From the NCBI RefSeq assembly GCF_016864555.1, contig NZ_CP044011.1, positions 849,001-913,000 of the forward strand: 64,000 bases of DNA. The letters run 5' to 3'. Below the pieces are notes generated by a model. It saw nothing but the letters and a program-made list of their open reading frames with translations. It was not told the DNA's origin and made no database searches. Position 1 is the stretch's first letter; every line of letters begins with the position of its first letter. Positions 42,388-52,263 of the stretch are shown here, piece by piece. Made by a program: the position numbers and the translations under genes. The DNA comes from Sinorhizobium sp. BG8 (lineage in GTDB: Bacteria > Pseudomonadota > Alphaproteobacteria > Rhizobiales > Rhizobiaceae).

Positions 42388-44472
42388 TCAATCCACGAAG
42401 ACACGCACGCTTGCCGCCCGCCCGTTGGCGTCGATGACGGTGAGCGTCGTGAAGCCCGCGCCCTCAGGAGACCACTGCGTCGTCCGCCGGCGCGTGGCGT
42501 CGGGAAGAAGCCGGCCATTCGCCAGCCAGCGGAAGGGCGCCCGCCCGCCCTGCAGCTTCATGACCAGCGGACTGGCGTCTGCGCCGGCCCGCAACCCGAG
42601 TTCGATATGTGCGCCTTCGGGCGGATAGACGATCTGGGGAGCCGGCTCGCGGGCCGACGTCGTAGGCAGTCCGTTCTCGGTCACGGCGAAGCGCCGCTGG
42701 CTCACCGGGAGCTCGGCCTGGCTGATCCTGACCGCACCGGTCGGTGCCCTCGGCAGGGTGGCAATGGCGACGCCGGATTTCGAGAGGGCCTCGAAAAGGA
42801 TTGGCGCTGCGGCCTGATACCCTGTGAGGCCCGGGACCGCGGCATTGTCGGCCCGGCCCACCCATACGCCCAGCACGTGGCGACCGTCATAGCCGACGGA
42901 CCAGGCATCGCGATAGCCGTAGCTCGTGCCGGTCTTGTAGGCGACGCCGAGTTTTCGGCTGCCGGCCGGCGGCACCACGCCTGAGAGAATATCGGCAACG
43001 TGCCAGGTCGCGACTTCGTCAAGCAGGGGCTCACCCTCGATTGGTCCGGGCGCGCGGTCGATGCCATCCCCGAGCCGGACAGGTACGCCGCGATTGGCGA
43101 GCGCCGCATAGAGTTGCACGAGATCGCGGAGCGAAATTCCGAGGCCTCCGAGACCGATCGCAAGACCGGCAGCCTCGTTCTGCGGCAGGACCGGCCGCAC
43201 CTCGGCTCTCCGGAACCGCACGATCAGCCGCGAGGGACCGACCGATTCCAGCAACCGCACGGCCGGCACGTTCAGCGATAGCTGCAGCGCCTCGCGCACG
43301 GAAACGTCGCCCTGATAGGTCATGTCGAAGTTGCGCGGCCGGTAGCCGTAGAAATCCGCAGGCCGATCCTCGATGATCGTCTCTTGGGAAACGAGCCCCT
43401 CCTCGAAGGCAAGGCCGTATATGAAGGGCTTCAGGGCCGAGCCCGGAGACCGGAGGATCCGCGTCATGTCGATCCAGCCGGAGCGGCTGGCGTCGAAGTA
43501 GTCGGCCGAACCGACCTCGCCGATGATCTCGCCGGTCCTGGCGTCTGCCATCACCATGGCCACCGAGATCCGCGGCCCCAGCCTGGAGGCTGCGGATCTT
43601 GCGACCGTCTCCAGCTGGCGCTGAACCTCGCGCCGGAGCGTTGTCTGCTGCCTTGTCGCGGAAGGGTTCTTGCGCAAGGCGAGTTCCGCCACGTGCGCGG
43701 CATAGGCGGGAAGCTGCCGCCGCTCCGAAGGAACCGCCTCGGCGCCGGCGCGCTCGGCTTCTCCCTCGCCGATCACTGCGGAGACGGCCAGACGTTTCAA
43801 TACGCGTTCGCGTGCAGTTTCCGCCGCGGCCCTGTGGCGATCCGGGCGCCGTCTTTCCGGAAGCTGCGGCAGTGCAACGAGGAGTGCAGCCTCGGCGACC
43901 GTCAACCGGGTTGGCTCCTTCCCGAAATAGGCGAGGCTTGCGGCTCGCACCCCTTCGAGGTTGCCGCCATAGGGTGCGTGTGTGAGGTACAGGTCGAGGA
44001 TCTGCTCCTTCGACAGGCGCCTTTCTATCTGGATGGCGCGCGCCATCTGGCGGATCTTCGCCATGAGCGAACGGCCTTCGCGCGGTTCGATCAGCCGCGC
44101 CACCTGCATTGATAGGGTCGATGCGCCGGAAATGATGCGACCGTTACCGACCAGCTGTCCGGCAGCCCGCATCAGCGCGAGCGGATCGATCCCACCGTGG
44201 TCGAAGAAGCGCTGGTCTTCGTAGGCAACCAGCATGCGCATGAACTGCGGATCGACGCCGGCGACAGTCGTACCCAGCCGCCAGACACCGTCCGACGTGG
44301 CAAAGGCGCGCAACAACTGGCCGTTGGCGTCGACGACTTCCCGCGATACCTCGCTTGCCCGATCGAGCGGCGGCGGATAGGCGCGGTCGGCGGCGTCCAG
44401 CCCGAAAGCGATCGCGGTCACCGCGATCGCCCCGGCGAGAAGTCCGGCCGCTCCTTTTCGCACGATACCCAT
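42388..44472 (-). CDS. pbpC: Penicillin-binding protein 1C
   Basis: A 694-residue bifunctional PBP. An N-terminal TM helix (GLLAGAIAVTAIAFGL) is followed by the GT51 glycosyltransferase domain with catalytic Glu85 in YEDQRFFDHGGID. The transpeptidase domain has SALK (Ser345-Lys348), a typical SLN triad (LQLSLNVPA) and YKTGTS. The PBP1C C-terminal domain (BiPBP_C) closes the protein. PBP1C genes are commonly paired with an alpha-2-macroglobulin gene, as here: 16 bases separate the two. ATG 44472 has GGAGG upstream; the longer frame into the neighbour is rejected. Confidence 0.95.
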   Translation of the reverse strand: MGIVRKGAAGLLAGAIAVTAIAFGLDAADRAYPPPLDRASEVSREVVDANGQLLRAFATSDGVWRLGTTVAGVDPQFMRMLVAYEDQRFFDHGGIDPLALMRAAGQLVGNGRIISGASTLSMQVARLIEPREGRSLMAKIRQMARAIQIERRLSKEQILDLYLTHAPYGGNLEGVRAASLAYFGKEPTRLTVAEAALLVALPQLPERRRPDRHRAAAETARERVLKRLAVSAVIGEGEAERAGAEAVPSERRQLPAYAAHVAELALRKNPSATRQQTTLRREVQRQLETVARSAASRLGPRISVAMVMADARTGEIIGEVGSADYFDASRSGWIDMTRILRSPGSALKPFIYGLAFEEGLVSQETIIEDRPADFYGYRPRNFDMTYQGDVSVREALQLSLNVPAVRLLESVGPSRLIVRFRRAEVRPVLPQNEAAGLAIGLGGLGISLRDLVQLYAALANRGVPVRLGDGIDRAPGPIEGEPLLDEVATWHVADILSGVVPPAGSRKLGVAYKTGTSYGYRDAWSVGYDGRHVLGVWVGRADNAAVPGLTGYQAAAPILFEALSKSGVAIATLPRAPTGAVRISQAELPVSQRRFAVTENGLPTTSAREPAPQIVYPPEGAHIELGLRAGADASPLVMKLQGGRAPFRWLANGRLLPDATRRRTTQWSPEGAGFTTLTVIDANGRAASVRVFVD

Positions 44473-44488
44473 CGCATCCTCCGTTCGC

Positions 44489-47400
44489 CTATCGTGCGGC
44501 GACCACCTGCATCCTGCCCGTCGCAGTCCGCGCTGAAAACTGCGGTCGGTACATGTCCTCGACGGTCGCTGCCGGATGGTCATAGGTTCCGGGCGTGACC
44601 GCGCGGACGACGTAGGCGAGCGTGATTTCGCGGCTGTCTCCCGGCGATCTGTCGAAGGCGGCCACGAACCGGTCGCTGCGGAATTCCGTATGGGCCGCTT
44701 CCACCTCGCCGATCCATTCGAAGTTCGACAGCCCGGCGCTGCTCACGAGGCTCGGATTGTCGATCTCGAAGCCTGCCGGTAACAGGTCATTGATGAGGAT
44801 GCGCGACTGCCAGTCGTTGCCTTCGTTCACCTTGATCACCGCGACGTAGCGTTCGTTCTGGCGCGCCTCGGTGACATTGGCCTCCACGCCGTCAAGCGTG
44901 TAGTAGCGGCGCTCGATGCTGAAGCCGTTGCCGCCTGCCGGAAGAGGCTGGACGGGTGCTGCGACCGTGGTCAGGACCGCCGATACCGGCTCGCCAGTCC
45001 GGTTGCCGATGGTGATCGGCTGACGAAGAAGATCTTCGCCCGTCGTGCGCGCCGCAAAGCCGCCGTCGTGCGGCGCTCCGTTCACTTCGAGGCGCAGGTC
45101 CTGGTCCTTGCCCTGGGTGGCGCGTGCGGCAAGCAGCATCCACGTCTCTTCCTGCGTGCTGAAGTAGCGGGTCCTGTTCCATTCGTTGACGACGATCTTC
45201 GTAAGGTCGCCGATGATGGAGGGAACCGGGCGGCTTTCTGCGGCGAGCGCCAGAACCGCAGCGCTGTCGCGAAGCGCTGAGCCGTAGTCGGAGCGCGACA
45301 GGCTGACGTTCGAGACGAGCGTGGACATGCCGAGCGCATCGCGGAACACGCGTTCGGCCCGCTGCGAATCGCCGTACAGACCGAGAGCGCCGGCAATGTG
45401 CGCCTTGGCGAGAGGCGTCGGGAACTCCGAGAGCTTCGTGTCGGCGTAGTAGCGCAGATCGCTGATCGCGGCCCTGCGATTGCGGGCGAGAACATAGAGC
45501 GCGTAGGCGATCTCGTTGCCCTTGTCCTGGACGTTGACGTCGTAGGCCAACGCATTCTGGAGATTTTCCAATGCCTGCACCATCGCCTGTTCCGGCACAT
45601 CGAACTTCTGCTCGCGAGCACGCGTCAGGAAGTCGGTGACATAGGAATCGAGCCACAGGTCGCCGTAGCCCGGAGACCACAGCCCGAAGCTGCCGGCAGA
45701 GGATTGATAGGAAAGCACGCGATATATGGCATCCTGAACGCGTTTCCCGGTCTCGGCGTCCTCCGGCAGGCCGGATTGCTTCGACAGCTCGCTCAGATAG
45801 AGCAGTGGCAGTGCCCGGCTGGTGGTCTGCTCAGCGCAGCCATAGGGATAGCGGTCGAGCGTCATCAGGATAGCGGGGATATCGAAGGCGGCCGAACGCG
45901 AGACATTGAGGCTGACCGAGGCGCCCTGCAGCATGCTGTCGGCGAGCAACTGGTCATCGATTGTGAGGCTGCCGCCGGATGTGATTTCCAGGGTCCGGCG
46001 TGTCGTCACGGGCATCGAGGCCGGTCGAACGGGGATGCTGAGGGCCTGCTCGAGCGCAAGCCCGCCGCCTCCAGTGAGCTTCACCGTGACGAGCCCGGTG
46101 CCGATCTCTCCGCCCACGAGCGGCAGGGTGATGTCCGCCTTTCCGCCAGCGGCAAGGGATACGACCTGCGAGGGACCGGTCTGTTCGACCCAGAGGGCGG
46201 CGTTGTGGGTTATCTGCAGCTGGTAGTCGCCGGCAGGCGCATCCGTATTGGCGATATCGAGGCGGAGAGCCGAGCGGTCCCCGGGAGCCAGGAACTTGGG
46301 CATGCTCGCGGTCACGACCACGGGATCGCGGATGATGACGTCGGCCGTTGCGTGGCCGACACCGGTCCTCGACCAGGCGACCGCCATGATCCGGGCCGTC
46401 CCGTTGAACTGGGGAATGTCGAAACTGACTGTCGCCTTCCCATCCCCGTCGAGCTTCACGGGTCCGGAGAAGAATGCCACCAGCTTCTCGGTCGGCGGAT
46501 TGCCCTGCAAGGCCGCCTGTCCGCCGTCGCCACCGGTTCTGAGCCTTCCGGTCGCCCCGAGCGAGCCGTCGATCAGGCGTCCATAGAGGTCGCGGATCTC
46601 GAGCCCGAGCCGCCTCTGACCGAAGTACCAGCCATCCGGATCAGGTGCCTCGTAGCGTGTAAGGTTCAGGATGCCGACGTCGACCGCGGCGACAGTGACA
46701 TAGGCTTCCTCCCGGGCGCCGGCGCCTCTCACCTGGAGGCTCACGTCGAGAGCCTGCCGTGGCAGCATTTTTTCGGGCACCTCGAGCGCAACGTCGAGCT
46801 TGCGCTCGCCGGGATCGACCTTCACCCATTTGATGCCTATGGCGCGCATGGGCATGCGGCTTTGCTGTGCCTCGCCCGGACGGAAGAGGGTTGCCGTCAC
46901 ATAGGCGCCCGCGCCCCAATCCGCCGTGACGGGGATTTCGACCTCTCCGCCCGTCTCGTCGATGCTTTGGGTCGTCGTGGCGATCAGGCTCTCGGAACCT
47001 GCGGTCACTAGCAGTTCTCCGGCGTAGCGCGAGGAAACCTTCAGCTTTGCCGTTTCGCCCACGGAGTAGCTTTCCTTGTCTAGGGCGATTTCCAGGGCGT
47101 CGGGCGTTTCCGTCGAGGTTGCGGCCACGTACCAGCCAGCGTCGAACTCGACGCTTGTCGCCGGACCGTCCGGCTCGGGGGTCTCTACCTCCAACCGGTA
47201 GCGGCCCCAGGTCACCGGAACGGCAATCTCGGCGCCGTCGCCCGTCAGGTCGACCGAGCCGCTCGCAAGCTTCTGCGTCGAGAGCACCGGCTCATAGCGC
47301 CAGGAGCTCCCGTCCCGGTACCACTGGTAGTTCCTTTCCACGCTGAGAAGTCGCCACGGGAGGCCTGCCATCTGGATCTTGCGTCCTTCGCCATCGACGG

Positions 47401-49939
47401 CGATCACGTGGAACCGTGCGGTCGAATTCTCCGCGAGGTCGCCGGAGAATTCGGGCTTAACACCGATCATCGGGCCGGATGGCCTGACAGGAAGGACCAG
47501 GGAGCGCTCCACCGCCCGTCCGCCTGCTTCGGTCATCCTGAGCGTGACGCTGGCGTTCAGGAGCTGCGTGGTCGATGGAGGATCGGTGACGGTGACGTCG
47601 AAGACCGCTTTGCCGTTCTCGTCGAGTGTGTCGATGTTTTCGAGCGGGACTCGATTTTCCTCAAGCTCTTCCTCGTCCGCGAGACCAAAAAGATAGCCCT
47701 TGAGGGACGGATTTTCGCGGGTGGGCTTCAGACTGACATCGCCCTCGATGCTCAGGCCCGCAGCCGGTGCACCGTAGAGATACCGGCCTTCGACTTCGAC
47801 AGGAACAGGCGCGCCGACCGCGATGTCCTTCGCCGTGCTCGTCATGTCGAACTCGATGCGGTCAGGGACAAAGTCGTCGACAAGAAACTGCTTCTCGGCG
47901 ATCGCAGCCTGCTTGGAGTCTGCGAAGATCTGCATCGTCCAACTGCCGCGCATGGCGTTCGCCTGGATCGGCAGGTCGACCGTATGTCCGCCGAGCGCGC
48001 CACCCTGGCTGACGATCCGGCGATCCTCGACACCGTCCGGCCGCTGGAAGACGAAGGTGAGCGGCAGGTTCTCGACCGCACTTGCCTCGATGTCTCGGGC
48101 AAGCGCGGAAGCGTGGACGGTCTCGCCGGCGCGATAGATGCCGCGCTCGGTCCAGGCGAGAATGTCGATCGCGCCGGGCGCCGCGCGTCCCGTAACGCCA
48201 CGGTCGGACAGATCGAATCCCGCGCGCGTCATATCGAGAAATACGAAATCCGAAGTGCCGTTTCGCGCCATGATGACCGCTGGAGCAGAAGCGGAACTGC
48301 CGCGGATGAGGCCCGCGGTGAACGTCGCATGGCCCGCGATGTCGGTCGTTGCCGTTCCCAGAACCTCGTTGTTCTTGGCTAGCAGCTGGAGTTCGACGTT
48401 CTGCATGGGCCGGGCGCTGTCCAGGGAGCGTGCGAAGACGTGTAGGCCGTCGGTGCCGGCGTAGGTGGTGAGGCCGATATCGGAAACCACGAACCACTGC
48501 GTGGCTCTTGCGTCCCAATCACGACCGGGGGAGTTGGAGGCAGTCGCCGTCATGACATAGATGCCTGGCTTGCGCTCGGGCAGGATCTCGTCGACGGGAA
48601 CGCTTGTGACGACGTCCTTGTTGAGTTCCGTGCTGACGTCGACGGTACCCTTCCACACGCGCTCGCCGCTTTCATTCTCGATACGCTCGGCACTGTAGCC
48701 ATCGATCTGGGTGAGGAGCTGCGAGCTGGCGAGGAGTGGTGCGATCGCCCGGTCGCCGATGCGGTACACCTCGAGATCGGCGCTCGGCGTGTTGACCGAC
48801 ACGATCGGAATGCCGCGCCGCGCCGAGCCGGGCAGTACGAAGCTGTCACCGGTGAACCGGACGCTCGCGGAGCGATCCTTCACATAGATGTCGAGGCTGA
48901 CCGGAGACTCCAGCGTTTCCTCGACGGACGACGGCAGGCCGGCCCGGAAGCCGATCTTGTAACGCTGGCCGTGGGTAAGGCCCTCGATGCAGATCTGGCT
49001 GTCCTTGGCTTCGACTGCCTTCGGCGCCGTGCCATCGAGCGTAACAAAGGACGCATAGTCCGCCCCGACCTTGACGAGCGGCTCGGAAAACCGGACGCAC
49101 GCCCGGGGATCGATGCTGTCGGCATCTATCGTGTGCTCGACGATGCGGAATCCCTGGCGTGCCTTCAGCGCCAGGTAGGCGGTGCGGACACTGGGATCGG
49201 CGACAAGGGCGAGGCTCGCCTTGTAGGCGTTGAGGCCCGCGCGATAGTTTTCGGATTTGTCCAGCGCATCTGCAAGAACCGCGAGCGCCTCGGCGCGAGA
49301 GGACGCGCTGCGTGTCAGCTGGTAGGCGTTGATCGCCGCCAGCACTCCCTGGTTGGCGATTTGCGAGTCGTTCTGTGCACGGGCTGCGGCGCGTGCCATC
49401 TCGATCCAGATGTATCGATCATCGGGAGAGATCGCCAGCGCGCTTCGGAAGGCGGTGATCGCCTGGCTGATACGGGAAGACACCGTTTCGATCCGGCCGA
49501 GGGCCGCCAGGCTTTCGGCGCCCTGTCCCTGCTGATCCGACGCAACCTCGAGGCCATCCTTCATGTCCCGCGCCTCGGCCAGCAATCGATCCGAAACGAA
49601 GGTCAGCCTTGGGGGCGCGCCGATGTCGGGTTCGCCGTCCGCCAGTATGATCTTCCCGGCAACCGTTCCCGGAAAGCTGGACAGCGTGTTGAAGTCCGAC
49701 TTCAGGAAGCACCACTTTACTTTCGGATTGTAGGTGAACGCGCGGCAGGATTGGTCTGCGATGCAGCTCGCCTTGCAGCCGTCCAGGGTCACATCCTGAA
49801 CGGTTCGAAGGTCGAAGCCGTAATAGTCGCTGTTTTCGCTCGTCACCGCTTCCCGCCGTGTCTCGGCGGTCGCGGGCAGCCCTATGCCCGCGAAGGCCAG
49901 GAAGAAAACCGAAAAGGCGACCAGTTTGCGTACCGACAT
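44489..49939 (-). CDS. Alpha-2-macroglobulin family protein with PAN domain
   Basis: A 1816-residue exported protein, a bacterial A2M of the yfhM/MagD type that traps periplasmic proteases. It has a signal peptide (1-25, ending ATAE), then a PAN/Apple-like domain (about 33-82; four Cys in DGCKASCIADQSC and KWCFLKS), a TPR-like helical part, MG domains, bait-like region (about 1000-1100) and the thioester domain. The thioester motif YPYGCAEQ is intact with Cys1368 (codon 45836-45838). A lipobox is not seen, in contrast with E. coli A2M. ATG 49939 has GGAGG at good spacing. Its pbpC partner would repair the wall where the trap acts. Confidence 0.92.
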   Translation of the reverse strand: MSVRKLVAFSVFFLAFAGIGLPATAETRREAVTSENSDYYGFDLRTVQDVTLDGCKASCIADQSCRAFTYNPKVKWCFLKSDFNTLSSFPGTVAGKIILADGEPDIGAPPRLTFVSDRLLAEARDMKDGLEVASDQQGQGAESLAALGRIETVSSRISQAITAFRSALAISPDDRYIWIEMARAAARAQNDSQIANQGVLAAINAYQLTRSASSRAEALAVLADALDKSENYRAGLNAYKASLALVADPSVRTAYLALKARQGFRIVEHTIDADSIDPRACVRFSEPLVKVGADYASFVTLDGTAPKAVEAKDSQICIEGLTHGQRYKIGFRAGLPSSVEETLESPVSLDIYVKDRSASVRFTGDSFVLPGSARRGIPIVSVNTPSADLEVYRIGDRAIAPLLASSQLLTQIDGYSAERIENESGERVWKGTVDVSTELNKDVVTSVPVDEILPERKPGIYVMTATASNSPGRDWDARATQWFVVSDIGLTTYAGTDGLHVFARSLDSARPMQNVELQLLAKNNEVLGTATTDIAGHATFTAGLIRGSSASAPAVIMARNGTSDFVFLDMTRAGFDLSDRGVTGRAAPGAIDILAWTERGIYRAGETVHASALARDIEASAVENLPLTFVFQRPDGVEDRRIVSQGGALGGHTVDLPIQANAMRGSWTMQIFADSKQAAIAEKQFLVDDFVPDRIEFDMTSTAKDIAVGAPVPVEVEGRYLYGAPAAGLSIEGDVSLKPTRENPSLKGYLFGLADEEELEENRVPLENIDTLDENGKAVFDVTVTDPPSTTQLLNASVTLRMTEAGGRAVERSLVLPVRPSGPMIGVKPEFSGDLAENSTARFHVIAVDGEGRKIQMAGLPWRLLSVERNYQWYRDGSSWRYEPVLSTQKLASGSVDLTGDGAEIAVPVTWGRYRLEVETPEPDGPATSVEFDAGWYVAATSTETPDALEIALDKESYSVGETAKLKVSSRYAGELLVTAGSESLIATTTQSIDETGGEVEIPVTADWGAGAYVTATLFRPGEAQQSRMPMRAIGIKWVKVDPGERKLDVALEVPEKMLPRQALDVSLQVRGAGAREEAYVTVAAVDVGILNLTRYEAPDPDGWYFGQRRLGLEIRDLYGRLIDGSLGATGRLRTGGDGGQAALQGNPPTEKLVAFFSGPVKLDGDGKATVSFDIPQFNGTARIMAVAWSRTGVGHATADVIIRDPVVVTASMPKFLAPGDRSALRLDIANTDAPAGDYQLQITHNAALWVEQTGPSQVVSLAAGGKADITLPLVGGEIGTGLVTVKLTGGGGLALEQALSIPVRPASMPVTTRRTLEITSGGSLTIDDQLLADSMLQGASVSLNVSRSAAFDIPAILMTLDRYPYGCAEQTTSRALPLLYLSELSKQSGLPEDAETGKRVQDAIYRVLSYQSSAGSFGLWSPGYGDLWLDSYVTDFLTRAREQKFDVPEQAMVQALENLQNALAYDVNVQDKGNEIAYALYVLARNRRAAISDLRYYADTKLSEFPTPLAKAHIAGALGLYGDSQRAERVFRDALGMSTLVSNVSLSRSDYGSALRDSAAVLALAAESRPVPSIIGDLTKIVVNEWNRTRYFSTQEETWMLLAARATQGKDQDLRLEVNGAPHDGGFAARTTGEDLLRQPITIGNRTGEPVSAVLTTVAAPVQPLPAGGNGFSIERRYYTLDGVEANVTEARQNERYVAVIKVNEGNDWQSRILINDLLPAGFEIDNPSLVSSAGLSNFEWIGEVEAAHTEFRSDRFVAAFDRSPGDSREITLAYVVRAVTPGTYDHPAATVEDMYRPQFSARTATGRMQVVAAR

Positions 49940-50228
49940 GAATTCCTCCAAGGGTGGCGATATGTGCTGTCCCGAGATCGACGCATCACATGAAGCGGCT
50001 GTTTAGTTCTCGCGCCTTCCTTCGGTGCGACGCGCGTTTCCGCCTCCTCCGTCCGTGCCGAGGCTAACGCGTCAACCGCAAGCTGCAAGGTACCTCAAGC
50101 AAGATGATCCGGAAATTTTGCGATGTCGACAAAGGGGACGTTTGGCGGGACTGTTTTAAAAGAGGGTTCGCAATCTTTTTCGGTCGGGAGCGCGCGGGAG
50201 GCCAAATCCGGCGGTTGCGGTCCGTTTG

Positions 50229-50243
50229 TTAACTATTCGTTAA
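50229..50243 (+). promoter_or_regulatory. CtrA-type binding site
   Basis: TTAACTATTCGTTAA followed by CC fits the alphaproteobacterial CtrA consensus TTAA-N7-TTAA(C) exactly. It lies 152 bases upstream of the sRNA candidate block and 381 bases upstream of the AEC transporter. If functional, it would place that transcript under cell-cycle control. A single site is weak evidence. Confidence 0.5.
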
Positions 50244-50380
50244 CCCTGCAAACGCATGATCGCTTCATCGACGGTTCGCGATTCCTGTCACACGGCTGTT
50301 ATGCGCAGTCTCTAGGAAGGTCGCAACGGGCTGATGCTACCCGCCAAAGGGTGGCTCGGCGGAGAAATGTGTCCCCGCGC

Positions 50381-50462
50381 TGACCACGGATGTACTGGCA
50401 GCGCGAGGGACGCTTCCCCGACTGGATCGGGGGTGGGAAGCGGGGTTCGACCCCGCTTTTTT
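50381..50462 (+). ncRNA. Candidate small RNA B (shared 20-nt block plus terminator)
   Basis: Begins with the same 20-nt block TGACCACGGATGTACTGGCA as 31536-31555. About 60 bases follow, then a perfect terminator stem AGCGGGG (50439-50445)/CCCCGCT (50451-50457) with TTCGA loop and a T6 run. The terminator and intervening sequence differ from copy A, so only the 5' block is conserved. No reading frame fits. The true 5' end is unknown. Confidence 0.55.
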
Positions 50463-50609
50463 CATTCGCGTGTATCTCGATGCCGCCGGCTTTTTGATCG
50501 GCGGGCATGGACCCGATCCCGAGATTGCTCTACCCATCGAATGCTGGTTCGGGCAATGCGCGGCCAGTCTTGCTGCCCGCATCGATTCTCGCCGACCCCA
50601 GAAGCCCAC

Positions 50610-51554
50610 ATGACCGACGTCGCATTCAATGTCGTTCCAATCTTCGCACTGATCTTTCTCGGTTGGCTGCTTGTCCGCACTGGCTATCTGCAAGGCGGTG
50701 TGGGTGAGGCATTGGGGGAGTTCGTCTTCCGTGTCGCGGTGCCGGTTTTGTTGTTCCGCACGATAGCGGAAGCCGATTTTTCCGGCGAATCCCCCTGGCG
50801 GATATGGGTCGCCTATTTCAGCGGCGTCGCCGTCACCTGGACGGCGGGTCACGTCTTCGCCACGCGGGTCTATGGACGGGATCAGCGATTTGGGGTTCTC
50901 GCAGGCGTGTCGTCGGCCTTCGCCAACACGGTCTTCGTGGGATTGCCGCTGGTCTCGCGCATCGTCGGGGAAGAGGGGCTCGTGGCCCTCTCCGTGCTTT
51001 TGTCCGTGCATCTTCCCGTGATGATGGTCGCGGGGAGCGTGCTGATGGAGCGGGCCGAGCGCAAGGAGGGCGGGCGCCCGGCGCAGAGCATGGCAAAGCT
51101 GCTGCTCGGCATTGGGCGCAATCTCCTCTACAATCCGCTGGTCATCGGGCTTGTCGCCGGTGCGCTTTTCCACCTGGGGGGCGTACCGCTCGGCGGACCG
51201 GCCAAGGTCATCGTCGACCAGCTCGCAGCCGTTGCCGCCCCGGCGGCTCTCATCTCGATCGGCATGGCGCTGGTGAAGTACGGCGTGAAGGGCAACCTGG
51301 GACCGGCACTGACGATGACCGCCTTCAAGCTGTTCCTGCTCCCTGCCTGCGTATACACGGCCTGCCAGTTCCTGGGCCTCGATCCGCAGTGGACTGCGGC
51401 CATGGTCCTGACGTCGGCGGTGCCGACCGGCGTCAATGCCTGGCTGCTCGCCAATCACTTCGGCGTCGGCCATGCGCTAGCCTCGTCAACCATTACGATG
51501 ACCACGGCGGTCGGAGTATTCAGCGTGTCGTTCTGGGCCTGGCTGCTCGGCTAA
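50610..51554 (+). CDS. AEC family (auxin efflux carrier-type) transporter
   Basis: A 314-residue inner-membrane protein of the AEC family, with ten predicted TM helices in two five-helix bundles. Characteristic segments are the start VVPIFALIFLGWLLVRTGYL, the break helix FRVAVPVLLFRTIAE, and in the second half YNPLVIGLVAGALFHLGG and PTGVNAWLLANHFG. Family members export or import small organic acids such as malonate or malate. The substrate cannot be told here. ATG 50610 lies after a weak Shine-Dalgarno. It is monocistronic. Confidence 0.9.
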   Translation: MTDVAFNVVPIFALIFLGWLLVRTGYLQGGVGEALGEFVFRVAVPVLLFRTIAEADFSGESPWRIWVAYFSGVAVTWTAGHVFATRVYGRDQRFGVLAGVSSAFANTVFVGLPLVSRIVGEEGLVALSVLLSVHLPVMMVAGSVLMERAERKEGGRPAQSMAKLLLGIGRNLLYNPLVIGLVAGALFHLGGVPLGGPAKVIVDQLAAVAAPAALISIGMALVKYGVKGNLGPALTMTAFKLFLLPACVYTACQFLGLDPQWTAAMVLTSAVPTGVNAWLLANHFGVGHALASSTITMTTAVGVFSVSFWAWLLG

Positions 51555-51607
51555 AGATCAAGCGCGCGGCTGTCGCGATCGACAACGTCGAAATCTTCCA
51601 AAGAAAA

Positions 51608-51626
51608 ACCCGGCGCGAGGCCGGGT
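51608..51626 (-). terminator. Rho-independent terminator of cycM
   Basis: The stem ACCCGGC/GCCGGGT with a 5-nt loop is followed on the minus strand by TTTTTCTTT. It lies 28 bases beyond the cycM stop. It may also end the convergent AEC transcript. Confidence 0.8.
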
Positions 51627-51654
51627 CTGTCCGTGTCCGAGTTGGGAGCGGGCC

Positions 51655-52263
51655 TTACTGCTGGGCCGGTGCCGCTTCCGTTCCGGTGGTGGCACTTGCG
51701 CCTTCGGCAGCGGGCTCGGGCAGCGGAGCCGGCGAATCGGAGAGGCTGCGCAGATAGGCGATCAGGTTTGCGCGCTCGTCATCCTTCTTCAGACCCGCGA
51801 AGCCCATTGCCGTGCCGGCGATGTACTTCTTCGGCGCGGTGAGGAAGTGGTTCAGGTGCTCGAAGTCCCAGACCTGCTTGCCGCCTTCGGAGAAGGTCGT
51901 CATCGCGGCCGAGTAGCTGAAGCCCTCGTGCGAGGCGATCGGGCGGTTTACGACATCCCAGAGATCGGGGCCGACCTTGTTAGGCCCTCCCTTCTCCCCG
52001 GAATGACAGGCTTGACACTTCTTGAATACGGCTTCGCCAGCGGCGGCGTCGGCCTTCGCCAGAAGCGTTGCGATCGGAACGGCAGCGGCTTCGGCCGCGC
52101 CACCACCGCCACCTTCAGCGCCGGCCTCTTCGGCCACGATCGTGAAACCTTCCTTTTCGGGAGCTTCCGAGTGAAAAATACCTTCCGATGCGATCGATAC
52201 CGACATAAGTACGAAAACGGTACCGAGCAGGGCCCCAACACCCATATTCACATAAGAGTTCAT
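51655..52263 (-). CDS. cycM: Membrane-anchored cytochrome c (CycM type)
   Basis: A 202-residue cytochrome c of the class I c552/CycM type, which carries electrons from the bc1 complex to the aa3 oxidase. An uncleaved N-terminal anchor ([21 protein letters not shown]) is followed by a Gly/Ala/Glu-rich linker. The haem motif is CQACH (Cys83, Cys86, His87) and the sixth ligand is Met153 in AGTAMGF. A Pro/Ala-rich tail follows the haem domain. ATG 52263 was chosen because a GGGGAG site lies upstream and the anchor starts there. It diverges from kdsB. Confidence 0.93.
   Translation of the reverse strand: MNSYVNMGVGALLGTVFVLMSVSIASEGIFHSEAPEKEGFTIVAEEAGAEGGGGGAAEAAAVPIATLLAKADAAAGEAVFKKCQACHSGEKGGPNKVGPDLWDVVNRPIASHEGFSYSAAMTTFSEGGKQVWDFEHLNHFLTAPKKYIAGTAMGFAGLKKDDERANLIAYLRSLSDSPAPLPEPAAEGASATTGTEAAPAQQ

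Larger units (their letters stand above)
49940..50609. other. Long intergenic region with CtrA-type site and sRNA candidate
   Basis: About 670 bases without a protein gene. It holds a TTAA-N7-TTAA site at 50229-50243 and the candidate sRNA at 50381-50462. The first 150 bases upstream of the A2M gene should contain its promoter. Open frames here are short, shifting and without ribosome binding sites. Confidence 0.5.
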
